Source of the DNA: Parus major
Lineage: Eukaryota > Chordata > Aves > Passeriformes > Paridae
NCBI RefSeq assembly: GCF_001522545.3
Contig: NC_031769.1
Coordinates: 75,299,356 to 75,363,355, forward strand
Direction of reading: 5' to 3'
DNA: 64,000 nucleotides
The notes under the pieces are model-generated. The model was given only the letters and a program-made list of their open reading frames with translations. It was not told the origin of the DNA and did no database searches. Below, piece by piece: positions 38,355-50,900 of this stretch (the stretch's first letter is position 1; every line of letters begins with the position of its first letter). The position numbers and the translations under genes were made by a program.

Positions 38355-39022
38355 CTGAAAAGGAATTTTCACTTGTTTCAAAAAACAGGGAAAGGAAAAA
38401 CCAGCTTGATAGTTTCATTTCAAACTGTTTTGGTTTCAGAAGACTGTCCAAAGTCCTCCTTCAACACCACAGAAAATACATCTTATTTTTTTTCCCCCTT
38501 TCAAAAGTTTCACAGACACAAAAATAGATGGCTTTTCTTTTTTGACCACAGGGGAGGGAGAAGATTCAAAGGCTCAGAATAAAATCTATTTGCTCAAGTT
38601 GCCCACTTGCGCTATTACTATATTCCAGTCATTTTCAGGGCCAGTTGGGATGCAAATATAGGCTCTTCTCTTTTAGGTAGTTAACAGTCAGCTCTTGGCC
38701 CAACATATTTTAGGAAAGCTATGTGTCAGTTTTGCCAGACCTAAGCTGGCTTCTGCAGAGACAGCCAGATGTCTCTGAGCCGTACATCTCAAAGAGTGTG
38801 ACGTAGCCAAGATTCTTCAATCATGTGGATCATGTAAGCCTAAGATAATGGAGAACCAACCATAGAAACTGTACTCATGCAAAACATGAACTTTACATCA
38901 ATTTGCTACACAATGCTGAATTTACATTTCTTAGCAAAAAAATTTCCACTTTTAAAATGCAAAAGCAAATCTATGTATCATTTCCAACATCATACATCAG
39001 TGAGGTAAAGTTCATCACTTAC
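38355..39022 (-). other. GRB10: GRB10 intron before the BPS exon
   Basis: Intron of 668 bases. Several overlapping short plus-strand frames here are not coding. Confidence 0.85.
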
Positions 39023-39100
39023 TACTGGAGTGGAAAAGTGTGGAAGCATGGCTTTTCGCTGCTGGGGAATTCTATAATTCTGATACAGTAGCATTCCATA
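39023..39100 (-). CDS. GRB10: GRB10 PH C-terminal helix exon
   Basis: A 26-codon exon in phase 0, reading [20 protein letters not shown] followed by HFSTPV. It completes the PH C-terminal helix and leads into BPS. It sits between a TTGGCAG acceptor and a GTAAGT donor. It is too short to show as a separate open frame but matches the family closely. Confidence 0.95.
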
Positions 39101-40596
39101 CTGCCAACAGAAACACAAGAACATTATTATTCAAATGTATGCCCAAGGAAACAAATTGTAGTGATTTCATAATACCACTTACACTGAGGCAAGTGACCCC
39201 AGTTTCTTATTTTCCTTATCAGAAGCTCTCCCAAAGCCATTTGCATTGAGTAATAGTGATTGCCAGGTGGCAATCAAAGAGTATGCACAAAAAGTTTTAT
39301 TAAAAAAATAAATTTTTTCCACTCTCAGCTACCACCATGTTTTCCTTGTAGAACACAAGCTTTCAGTTGAGATCAGAACACACATATTAATTCCCTTCTT
39401 TTTACCTTCTAGAACTTAAAAAAATTCTACACAAAACATTCAAACTCAGTTTTCATAATGATAAAAAATAAGAACCTTTCTAATTCACTAGTTCTTTCAA
39501 TACATTTCACTATCAGTTGGTACTTTTCTCATTATTAAAAAATTAAGGTGATTGAATTCCAATCAAGCCCTTGGTTGAACATGATGAATTTTAGCAACAC
39601 TAGTAGTTAGGATGGTAGGTAAAAACCTCCTCAGTGCCTTCCCTAGGAGCAAAGTGCTGAAGTAGAGCAACATTGCTTACTGAATGTTCTAACTGAAACA
39701 GTTTATACAATTTCCAAACAAGGTAATATAGGACTATGGAAAGCTAAATGAGATAGTGAATAAAAAGGAGGATTATGGCCTTGGGGCAAAGCCTTAATTT
39801 TCACTGACTGTACACCTTTAATCATGTTTTGGTGTGTCTTAAAAACAAAGTCTTTTTTTTTTTTTTTTTTCTGTACATAGGACATAGAAAGGTAGAGAGA
39901 AAAACACAGCTGTTTTCAAAGCAGCACATTCAGAAAAAGACTTAGAACAAAACCAGAATTTATGCACATTTTCCTATGAAGATCAGGAAGTTCTCTCCTT
40001 CAAAGGGGACAAAATAGTCCATTTCTCCTCAGTTCCCTCCATCCCGATTTTGTTTCAAAAGGCAGTGAAGCCTCCTGTCATATTACCAAGAAATGTCATT
40101 GCGTGCTCTCAGATATGAGTAACTTTCACTCAGTCATAGGGTTACTAATTTTTGTTACTTCTTCTAAAAGAACCTTCAGAAAAATGGAAAAAAAAATTGC
40201 TGAAGACATTCCATTCTGGTAAAGAGAACCACTTACCATTACAAAAATATTTTCTTTAGTTTTATGATAATTTAGCTTTATGATAACTTGAAATTTTAAT
40301 TGAATTTTCTTTAGCTTTATGATAACTTGAAAATATCTCATTAAGCAGGTTTTTTAATTCATTCACATATCTCAAATTTTGATCCAAAATGGTGCTTGTT
40401 TCATATGTGGAAGGAATAGATCTCAGTCCCATGCTTAAATTCTTAGGTGGGACAGGCCTGCTTGGCATTTTGCTCTTATCCATATTGTTTTGGAGCAAAT
40501 GACATTTAAGAACATATAGGTAATTTCTCATGAACAAAATAACAAATGCCACTTAACTCTAGGTTTAGCTTTGTAAAAGCAAAAAAGATTAGCTAC
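39101..40596 (-). other. GRB10: GRB10 intron within the PH region
   Basis: About 1.5 kb. Contains a T-run at 39,851-39,870 and a degenerate tandem repeat at 40,250-40,333. A 96-codon minus-strand frame ending in that repeat is not recognisable. Confidence 0.8.
40250..40333. repeat. degenerate tandem repeat
   Basis: Three copies of a TTTAGCTTTATGATAACTTG-like unit, the first shortened and the last two separated by an AT-rich spacer. They lie in the intron about 260 bases from the next PH exon. Confidence 0.8.
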
Positions 40597-40695
40597 CTTG
40601 AGGAGTCGAAAGGCAGTCATCCAGCACATCCTGCTTTGTTCGTCTTCAGCACACAACAACCGCAGTTCCTTAGTTTCATTTCTCACTCTGTTTGG
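40597..40695 (-). CDS. GRB10: GRB10 PH-domain exon 3
   Basis: It encodes 33 residues in phase 0: [20 protein letters not shown] followed by [13 protein letters not shown]. The Cys-Trp-Met-Thr-Ala-Phe stretch contains the invariant tryptophan of the PH C-terminal helix. Acceptor TTAAAG and donor GTAGCT. Confidence 0.96.
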
Positions 40696-41929
40696 CTTTA
40701 AAGTATTAGAGGGAAGTCAGATACTACTTTTCATTAGAAAACCAAAATCACTGTAAACTTAGAATCACTGTAAGCAAGGTAAAGGCAGGTACAGTATTAG
40801 TCTAAAGAAATAGCCAGAAAAATCTCCCACCACACTGAATTTAAAGCTCTGGAGATGCTGAGCATGCTTTGAAGAAAATCACTTTCTTAGCTGGGTCCAA
40901 CAAAATCAAATGTTGGTGCCTCCTGACTTTCAGAAGCTGGTGTCATTGATCCTTGTAGGCTCCCTCCAACTCAGGGTATTCTATGATTCTATGGCTTGAA
41001 ATAACCTGCAGTCCTAGCAGTTTATAGGAACAAGACACTCAGCCCATCTAGAACCAGACCCAGGCACTTAGTTCTGTTGGTTTTGCTAGTTGAAGTGTTT
41101 GTGGGGTGGTTTTTTTTTGTTTGTTTTTGTTTTGTTTGGTTTTTTTTTTTCAAATCTGGGAGAAGTTTTATAAACCCCCATTTTGAAATGAAGGACGAAA
41201 GTTTCCATAACTGAGGGTAACTGAAAGTTTTGTTCCATCCGTTCAGGATCTGTCCTGCAGCCAGGCTCTTTGAAGCAAGCCCTTGTTGTCTAGCTCTGGA
41301 GCGGCTGCTAGGTAGGAGACTACTTCACTACTGTCATAAAACCATCTCCCAGCTTTATTTTCTTCTCAGAAAATTACACTTTTCAAACCTTTGAAATAAT
41401 TTCCAAATGGATCTATCAGCACAACAGTTTAAAAAAATCTTCAAAGGTAACTGGTTATTCTTATATTCATTTTTCCAAGACAGTCTTCCTCTTTAAATAA
41501 AGGCAAACCTCTGGTGCACAATAATGGTAAAATTGCACCCAATCAGAGTTTCACCCTTTGCTGCTATATAGTTTTGGTGCTTGCTGCCCACAGAAAATTT
41601 TCTATTTGATTAGAGAACTTGGAAAAAGCTTTCATCTGTGAGGTGAACCAAGGCCACCTCACAAGCACACCATGCTTCAGCCCTGAGCTGCTCTTGCACA
41701 AAAATTTCCCAAACCAAAGGAGCACCAGATAAAGTGTTAAAAGTGTTACATAAAATGATGACAAGATTCACAGGACATGCCTGCCAAATGAAAGATGTTA
41801 AAGATCAAGTCCTTGTGACAGAAAAGGCTTGCAGAATTTTACACAGAAATCCTATTTAGCTGGGGGTTGGGGTGACTCTGAGCTATCAACACTGTCTGGG
41901 ATTTGGAAGAACTCAGTGAGAAGATTTAC
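40696..41929 (-). other. GRB10: GRB10 intron between PH exons 2 and 3
   Basis: About 1.2 kb, with a short CR1 3' end at 40,948-40,993 and a T/G-rich low-complexity tract at about 41,109-41,151. Confidence 0.85.
40948..40993 (+). mobile_element. CR1 LINE 3'-terminal remnant
   Basis: TGATCCTTGTAGGCTCCCTC followed by CAACTCAGGGTATTCTATGA and a second TTCTATG is the stereotyped 3' terminus of avian CR1. The element may extend some tens of bases further left. Confidence 0.75.
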
Positions 41930-42040
41930 CTTTATACAAAATCCATACTCTGCAGGGGCATTGTACAACTTCTTGCCAGCTATCAACGAGAAGATATTGC
42001 TGTCTTCCAGGTCAGCCAACAATTGCAAATGTCTTGGCTC
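41930..42040 (-). CDS. GRB10: GRB10 PH-domain exon 2
   Basis: It encodes 37 residues in phase 0: [20 protein letters not shown] followed by [17 protein letters not shown]. This is the middle of the PH beta-sandwich. Acceptor CCCCAG and donor GTAAAT are good. Confidence 0.97.
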
Positions 42041-42569
42041 CTGGGGAAATAACATGATTTAGCAGAGGTAAGTGAAAGGTTTTGGAAAATGTTGTGCAAG
42101 CTCTGCAGTCTCTCAAGCCCAGCCTCCAACAGAGGGCAGTGCTCAAACACTGCTCCTCTCCTATGCAGCCTCAAGTGGCTATGGCACACACCCCTTAAAT
42201 ACCAGGCTACTAGCAGAAAATGCTTGGTACAGGAAGCTCACAAAATACTTATGCAAACCCCTCACATTAAAAATGATCTGGCCTATTACATTGGTCCAGA
42301 GAAATCTGAAGGTTAGCACAACTTCAGTGACCATAATGATATTGCTTGGCTGGTTTGTTTTTATTTTGTATAATGAAACTGTACAGCTGTGTTCAGGCAT
42401 TGAGAGCTCAGGGCTCGACTGTCATTTGATCATGCCTTACTTATCTTTTTCTATGGCACACAAAAAGGGAACACCGTGTGAAGATTTTAAAAACCAGCAA
42501 AAAATACCCATTGTAAAAGCAGAAAATACTTTCACATGCTAGTACTGTGCAACTTATTTTCAATCTTAC
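42041..42569 (-). other. GRB10: GRB10 intron between PH exons 1 and 2
   Basis: Intron of 529 bases. A 156-codon plus-strand frame at 42,072-42,542 spans it antisense and shows no recognisable homology. Confidence 0.85.
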
Positions 42570-42707
42570 CTTTGAAGTTCCTTTTGTAGAACAATAAAGT
42601 CCTGATCTCCTCAAACACATAAACAGTTTCTTCCATGATTTCCTACCCAGATCTTTCACATGCAAGAAACCTTGAATTTCAGGGCAGCTACTGGAGTTTA
42701 AAAAGTT
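42570..42707 (-). CDS. GRB10: GRB10 PH-domain exon 1
   Basis: It encodes 46 residues in phase 0: [20 protein letters not shown], then [20 protein letters not shown], then TKGTSK. The basic GRKSWKKL stretch is the PH beta1-beta2 region that would face phosphoinositides. Acceptor CCAACAG and donor GTAAGA. Confidence 0.97.
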
Positions 42708-45700
42708 CTGTTGGAGAGGAAAATGTAGATGAACATTGTATCCTATGGATGAATTATAAAACTGTCATTGTATTTGCAGAATGGAGAAGAAAATGGCAAA
42801 CCACTTTGCTGACTGCAGGTGCAGCTTCACACTACGCTTAAACTGACCTAGATGTTTAATCTGATTTATGATCAAAACATATATTCCTGTTCCTCCATTG
42901 CGTCTACCTGGCAATCTCCTCCAGCACCTGACATCCTCCTATTCTCTGCATCAAGACTTAAATCTCAAAAAAAGCTATTGCTTCTCTGTATCCCCATTTG
43001 TTTTGCACCTTGCCTGAAGAGAAAGTAAGCTTATCAATTCTTAAAATAGTATCATGTCACAGCAATTTTGGCAAATTGTCTAACTTGGAAACATTGGCCA
43101 AAATCTCCACCTTTATCCTAGAGTTTTTGAAAGGGAAGAGGCTATTTCAGGATTTAAAGTTATCCCAAGACAAGAGGTATACCAGACAACAGAGTATTTA
43201 ACTGAAAATGAAATGTAAAGCAATAAAGTAAGTGCCAGCAATTGTACCAGGATTGAGAAGCATTTAAGTTCTTGACAAAAGGAACCACATACAAAATAAT
43301 TTGATTTGTGATATATCACAGGAAGGAAGAATTAATTATGGTAGGAGAACTGATGGATTGTTCCCTTATTACAACAGGACAGGTTTTTAAATGACAGAGG
43401 GCTTGATCGAAAGTTAAATGCCAAATTAATAAATACAACAAGTATGAAGAAAAATGCATAAACTTGGTTGGCCTAGATGTCTCTGCAATTCTTCAAAGCA
43501 GTGTTTAGATGTGGACAATGTCCACAGGAAACAAAACCAAAAACAGTGCCCTGTTTCAAGAGTTCTTGTTTACATGAAACCCTAATTTTTTTCTCCAGTT
43601 CTCCTCCTCATCTCATCTAATAGAATGTGAAAGAACAATCAATTTTCTTGCTATATGTACTATGAATCCACTTCTCAGCTGTGAAAGGGGAAGACCAAAA
43701 GGAGAATAGATTCTTTCTGTCAATTCAGTTAAAACAAAAGTAAACCAAGGTGCCAAGGTTTTTTGCATGTCTGAGCCAGGTTGAGACTAGGGAAAACAGA
43801 TCCCACTGGTTTTAATGCTATTGTCATGATTAAAAATACTAGCTATTAATGTAGTACATAATATCATGAGATGATATTTAATATTCTTTCCTATTATGTG
43901 TGTAATTAAAACCAGTGAAAGTGCTCAGTGTATGAGGTGGCCTCAGATGCAACATGTTTAATAGCTACTAGGCTGCAGGAGGCTTACCTTCAGTAAATTA
44001 CAACGGCCATTGAAATTCTGAAAAAAGGTTTTGTTTTTTATAAAAAATAAGTACTTAATAAAAATTTTAATGAAAATAGGTTTTTTATGGATAAACAATG
44101 AACTAGAGGGAACATGCTCACCCTTTTTCCCACCACCCTCTTGTGTTGTTAACCCCCATGACTTCTGCTTCTCCAGGACTGTACCTTTCTGATCCTTCCC
44201 CAAAGCAAACTCATATCTCATGAGGCTGTATGGTTTTCCTTTTGCTACCACTTGAGTTACCCTAAAAACTTTTCCATCTTTAAGAACATCTTGCTCTTTT
44301 GGGGAGTCTTACTGCTTGTATTAAATTAAGCAAATTCAATTCTCCACTTAAACCACAGGAAGAAGGGTCCAAGGTGTGAAGACCTCTGTTCCTACCAGCC
44401 TGTGGCAATGCCAGTCCACACCAGTTTTGGTTTCTGATTACAACCTCACTGCACATGACTTTCATTTAAAATTCCAGAAATTGGCTTGATTTATTTTGTT
44501 TGCTTATTTCCCAGCTGTAAGTGGATGCTAATGTTTAAAATTCTTCTCAGTGAATCTGGAACCAGAATTTAATTGACTTTGGTATGGTTATGAGATAAAA
44601 TGTGTGCACTGGATGAGAAGTTAGTGGAAACTTGTCTTCAAACAGAGAGTCAGTGCGTATTTGCAAACATGCAAAATGACAGAAATCAAGCTAAAATCAT
44701 TTACTTGTAGTTTATATTCTTCATATATTTGCACTTTTGATTTATAATTTGCCTGTTATTCATGACACTGTCTTCCAGGCATCATGGTCGTAATGTTCTT
44801 AGTACAGCACTTCTTTAACAAACTGTGTTTTAATCTGGCTCTGGAGTTGAATGTTCACAGGTTGAGAAAACAAGTGAAGTTAAAAGGATTTAGACTATGG
44901 GACATAGATTGGAGTGCTAAAATTGAGAGATTTAAGTGAATCAGTTACTGTTCAGAGAGGTAGCCCACCCTCCAGCACCATCCTTGAAGAACAACCAACT
45001 ATGCTACCACCAAAGCTCCTTTATGAGCAAGCAAGAAACTGTAGAGTGACACAAAACTTCAGCGTAAATGCAGCACACATGCTACCACCACACAGATTGC
45101 ACAACTCTACCAACACATACATATAAGGAACACACCCCTGCAATTTAACCTGGGGAGCTTTAAATGGGATTACTTTGTAAATACTACTTTGTACATATTT
45201 CTACTTGCACTTACTTCTTAGGGCATTATTTTTCTATACAAAAGAGCAGCTAGTTGGCTGCATGGGGAAGTCAGTCCTTATTGTTAATTTTTGCCAGGAA
45301 CAAATACAGGACACAAAAAGTAAAAGGAAAACTTCTTATCATCTCAAACTCATCTTCTAATATCCACTTCCATTTTTTCACTTTCTGTGTACTACACTGT
45401 GCTATGATGTGGAATACAGAAGAGTACTTCTGTCCTGCCTTTTAGAAAAGGTATATTTGCTTTTCTAGAAATATAACTGCTAAGACTGTTTGCAAGTAAC
45501 ATTAGGTGGCTAAACCAGATACCCACAGAGTATGTTATTAATGGAACAAATATGTATGACCGTAGCTATGAATACTCTGTGTTTACAATTTACACTTCAA
45601 TGTCACTAGGTAAGATCTTTGTCAGGTATTTTCAACATTAGCTCCATATGCTAATTCACTATACTGGTCTTTCTCTGACTGACTATTATCTAGATGTTTT

Positions 45701-45776
45701 AATTCTCTTCCTTTCTTTCAACCCCTCCCCCTCCAGCTCCAAAACTTCCTTTATCCATACAGATAATTTACAGTAC
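42708..45776 (-). other. GRB10: GRB10 intron before the PH exons
   Basis: About 3.1 kb, AT-rich. No repeat family or exon recognised. A minus-strand open stretch at 43,958-44,465, broken by a stop, looks protein-like in composition but has no match I know. Confidence 0.8.
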
Positions 45777-45851
45777 CTGCAAAAGTTGTGACTGTGGGAT
45801 ACTGCCATTTGTTTGCTGGCACCAGGCAACCATTTGTTCTGGAAAGAAATT
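45777..45851 (-). CDS. GRB10: GRB10 RA-PH linker exon
   Basis: A 25-codon exon in phase 0, reading NFFPEQMVAWCQQTNGSIPQ followed by SQLLQ. It matches the conserved linker between the RA and PH domains. Acceptor CCTAG and donor GTACTG, the latter being the weakest donor in this gene model. Confidence 0.94.
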
Positions 45852-47842
45852 CTAGGCGCAAAAAGAAGACAATTGGAAGTCTCATTATATTTAAACACTT
45901 ACAGAAAACTAATGACATTTTCTTCTAGTCATTAATTTTTTGGAACTATTAAATCAATTTGGAGATCCCCTGACACAGAAAGTAATACTAGGGCTTTTCA
46001 AGTGCAGTTCTTCCCTTCCTTCTGCTCACCAGATGCCCATGCAGACAGATTGTGAGTTTTTAAAATATCTGATATGCAGCATTTCCTAAGTGCATTTTCT
46101 TCTCACTTCTTCTGCTGAGGACTTTTGGGGATCTCTAACAGCCTCTACTTTCTTGGGAAGGAAAGGATGAATGGTCCTGCAAGCTGAGTATGCAGTGACT
46201 CCTTGCTTATTGCACAAATGACGTGACTTCAGATTTATTCCTCCAATTCCCCTTTTATCTGCTATGTTTTAAAATTTCTTTGTAATTTGGTACACTGAAT
46301 TTACTATACACAGCAATGACATGAAATCATTCTTGAAGTTTTTTAACATTATTTGAAGCATGGAGACATACAGAAATGCCTGGAATAAAGCAATGACTGA
46401 TTATAGCAAGATGAATCACAACAAAAACATTTCCAGTTTAGAATATTTGTCACTCTTCAGGCAATATAAATTTCAGTCTTTAGGGCATAAAGAGAAGGGC
46501 TGAAGAGGAATCACCCTTCTGCCAGGTAAGCTGCACAATGAGTTATGAAAGCTAGCATTTACCAGCATCTCTTGAGTAGAAACTGCCATATGGCAACAGC
46601 TAATGCAACGGATAGGGAGCCTTCACATTCTTACACCACAAGAATGATTTATTCTGGGATTGCAGGAGCCTGGGACTGAATGCCAAGCATTCTGGGTTTT
46701 ACTCCCATGTTCTGTTATTAATTAAAATATACCACATGAAACTAATGCACTGGCTCCTATGATACTAAAACTTCTGTACAACACTCAGATGTTCATAGCT
46801 TATCAGATGGTGAGATCAACAGAAGTGAAGAACTAGGAACACTCCGTGTACAGAAATGTTTCACAGAGTAAGTCAAGGCACAGACTCTGAAATAAGTACC
46901 AGCAGATGACAAATGTACATGCAAGCACACATGTGAGGATGCAGCAACTGTGCACTTGTATCTATGAGGAAAGTTACTAATTTATCACCCCCAGTTACTT
47001 CAGCAATGAGTTTAAATATGACCTTGTGTATCTTTTTTTCTTCTCGCACCACAGATGCCTGACAGACCCAAAATCTGTTCTTATCTAACCACCTCTGGAT
47101 TACCCTTTCTCAGGTATCTCGAGGGTCCCACCAGCTGACATTGGTTCATGCCAACAGTCTGCTCCAACATTGTGAAAAAATCATCCTCAGATAAGCAGTT
47201 ACACAGTAACCAACTTAAAATTACAAGGTTCAAAGGATCTAACAAATCCAAGAATTTGGTACAGCTATGGCATACACTACTTTTCAAGCATGGGTATACC
47301 AAGGACATAGAGAGGGCAATCTACCGTGATCACTAAAGAAGGCAGATCACATTAGTAAAGCACAGCCTAAGGTGAAAAAATGTTAAGTGATAATAAACTG
47401 AGAATTCCTTGGATAGAGTAAGTGCTTTAGGGACTAGCCATATGCGTTTGGTGTTTTATTAATTATTACGGTCAGAAATGAAAAGGTTTGGATACTGCTT
47501 GTTATGGGATGAATTTGCTTTGAATCAAGTAACTTTGATAATAATGAGTAAATTGCACTTCTGATTGTTTTTCTTAAACTAATGAAGATTTCCTTGTCTT
47601 GGTCACTCTGACATAACTACACTTTGAAACAAGTACATTTGGTAACTTGAAAACACTTGAGATTTTTAGGCTGGGAGGAAAGTACAAGGAATTTAAACAT
47701 TGGTTAAAATTTCTTTGGAAAGAATTCTGTTAGTTGGTTGACTGTTTTGTTTTAATAACAAATGTTTAAGACATAACAGTGCCCAGCAATGTTATTGCAA
47801 TCCACCCCTCTGTGGTGTAAACAGCTAAGTAATGAGACTCAC
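45852..47842 (-). other. GRB10: GRB10 intron after the RA domain
   Basis: About 2 kb of AT-rich intron. Nothing else recognised. Confidence 0.85.
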
Positions 47843-47958
47843 CATGGGATTTTTGAAAAATTCGTATTTTGCGTAATTCTTCCTGAACAAAAATTTACTT
47901 TCACTTCCCATTGTGGATTCAACTTGAACTATGAGCTCATGATCTTCCAAGCACCTCT
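47843..47958 (-). CDS. GRB10: GRB10 RA-domain exon 2
   Basis: A 116-base exon. Two bases complete a split glutamate codon, then [20 protein letters not shown] followed by [18 protein letters not shown]. It forms the C-terminal half of the Ras-associating domain. Acceptor CCACAG and donor GTGAGT. Confidence 0.97.
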
Positions 47959-50900
47959 CTGTGGAAAAAGAACATGATGTTAACACACAGCCAACCAGCA
48001 GGAGTGAGACCAACTAAGAACAGAAGTTAAAACAACACAGTGTAATTCCATTACCTTTTAAGAAATTAGCAAAACACATTCTAGCTTTCAAACCATAATG
48101 CCAATACTTTACTTTGTAATGTATTACAAAGTTTAACATTATATGGCAGTGTTCTTAAAGGAATTCCTATATCAGGGCTTTATAAGCACAGACTTTTGAG
48201 AAAGGAATAGATTTTTTGTGTGTGTGCACTTACAATAGTACAGACAAACCTCTTTTGGCACTAGTTTTTTGCTCTCAAACTGGACAGGTTTAAGGGGTAA
48301 AAAAGTTACAGAAAGGCCACTGTTAGGTCTTGAACTATCACAGAAATACAGTGTTGTATTTGATCATACTCTATAAAACCAGTTCATTTCAAGGTGAACT
48401 TCAGGCCTTTATTGTAAATGCTAGACAATGGGGTTTATTATGAAAGAGGTCACAGGATCTACTTTACAGGAATACTGACAGAGACAAATGTTTTGTACAC
48501 ATGACAGGGCAATTTTCTGCTCTAGATTTGGTTACAAGGTAACTCCCCAGAACCACCACTTCTCTGGTCAAAAGAATGGCACATCAAAGCATGTACAGAT
48601 AGCTTAACAAACCCAATTCACTGAAAGCAGTAACTCGAAAGAAGGCAATTGGCTAAGTGTGCACTACTTAATGAACTCATTATCTTGACAAGTGTTCAGA
48701 ACTTTCTGAGAAGATATTTAGGTATTTTACAAAAGTTTTAACTAGTCAGTGCTTTCATGCCTTATACAAAATTTAAAAATTAGGTCAAACAAAACATAAC
48801 TTTTGCAAAGCTTTAAGCAAAATGCCTGTGACTTGGTGACCAAAGAAGCTTCCCCACTTTTGTGTTCCTTCAATCCTTGTATTCCTACAGTATGGTATGC
48901 CAGGGTGCGACCCAAGTTTTTTTGGTGTTTTCAGGATAGAAAGCAAGCAGTCATTGGCATCTCAAAAAGAGCAAACTCTGGAATATCAGTTGAATTATTC
49001 AACTCAGCAGATTATGTGGCATTCTTCAACTGAAAATTTAACCTATGACTAAATGATCCCATCATCTTTTTCACCTGCACTTATGCTGTCAGTCATCACC
49101 AGCTCATGGATGACTTCAGCATTTACTGTGCATTTGTAATGTCTAGCCTTGCTACAGATTGTGTTTTCAAAGGGGTTAACATTGAGAACCCTCCATAGTG
49201 GTTGCTCTCAAACAAAGAGCTATTTCTTAGTGCATAAGGCATAACACCATTTTGAAGGGGTAGTTCTTTGACTAATGTGCACAACAATACTGCTACTGGG
49301 TGGCTGTTAATAAAGGACATTTGGTGCCACCTCAACATCCATCACCTAAACCTACACATTTCTAGGGGCTTTGCAGATGAAGTGTCAGGTATTGCTAATG
49401 TGGTTCTATTATCACAGATTTTAAGTAATAAATGAAGTCAATTCTCCTTTACATTGTGATGAAGACTGTGGGCCTATGAGGGTGAAGAGTCTATTTCTTA
49501 AACTATGTTTCTTCCAAAAAACATTGAATTACATTGGTATGAAGCTTCATCACAGTATGAACCCCCAAAAGACCACGTCCTGTTACAGTCTTGTTCTACC
49601 ACCACCCAAAATTGTGGTCTTCACTTTTCTAACACTTTAAAAACTGCTTGTCAGGCACAAACTGTTTATTCTGTTCTGAGGAAATGAAATATAGATGAAC
49701 ATTTGTCAACTGGTTTTGTATTTCAATGTTTAATTTCTGTAAATATACTTAGTGCCTGATTCTTAGATGCTTTAGACAACCAACTTAGATATATTCTATT
49801 ACTACATCAAGACCCTTTTGAGATTCTGTGGTGATAGTCCTGCTGATTTAATGTTTATATTTTCATTTTGATGGTCAAAGCCATCTTGGAGAAAAGGTGC
49901 AGCATTTCATAGCACGTGCATGTAAAAAAAGGAAGATAGTCCTGGTCAGTTTGCTATTACTTCATAGAAGTTGAACACTTGGCAAGTGCTTGGTAATTCA
50001 TACTCAGTTGGTACAAATGGGATAAACTTGACACACGAGCAACTCAGCCTCAGCCCTGCTTTGAGCTTCCTGCTACAAAACTAGAAACACAGATGTCAGC
50101 CTGTTAAGTTCAGTTCAATAGATCAGTCTGTCTTCAAGTGGCAATGCTGTTGAAGTGACCAGAAATGTGTCCTTTCAGTTTATCGGATAGGCCCCACTTA
50201 GTCTCCTCTACACGCTTTCTGGAACAGACTTTCCCCCACCCCACCCAAGTTAACCTGCACAATTATCAGAACTACTACTGATCTGTAGCAGTGATACAAG
50301 GTGGGAAAAGGAGCTGGATTCCATCAAGAACAGCCACAGCCATAGCCCAAAATTCCCAATCAGAGAATCACTACAAATGACAGGTGGACCCCTATATGAA
50401 ATAGCCTGCCCTGATTTTGCATTTAAGCAAGTGCTGTGTTCAACTGTTCCACTTTTAATTCACTCATATTAAGGAAAATCAATGCACATTAACAAAAAAA
50501 TCTAGGTACAAAACTGCAGCAATGCTTTCTTCTAACCTTCACATATTTCTGAGCCCTACTACATTCTTTCCTGCTTCAATTGTATTTAGTAAGGGGTACA
50601 GTCAATTCTGGAACTGGAAAAATGAAGTCTGTAGGTAGGGAGGAATTCTTTCAGTGTCCAGACACATGCAGTCATGTGAATGTCTTAATCATTATTATTT
50701 TTGCTAATGTCCAATACATAGATCTCTCTCCCTGTCCTAAACTGATGATAGTTAAGCATGGAATAGAACATAGGGAGAACACCACATTTTATAAACAGGT
50801 TAGGTATACTTATAGTAGCAAATAAAATAATGGGACAAATTCAAATTTCATAGACTGCTTAAGTACTGATTACAACGTGCTTTAGATATTAGTGATATGG

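Noticed and set aside
40262..40552. 96-codon minus-strand frame with a repeated Ser-Ser-Tyr-His-Lys-Ala-Lys motif
   Set aside because: The motif comes from the local DNA tandem repeat. It sits inside a GRB10 intron and lacks usable splice context in the gene model.
42072..42542. 156-codon plus-strand open frame
   Set aside because: Lies antisense over the intron between two certain GRB10 PH exons, with no recognisable motif.
43958..44465. Protein-like minus-strand stretch considered as a possible pseudogene
   Set aside because: No family could be recognised, it is broken by a stop, and it lies in a GRB10 intron without exon-like boundaries.
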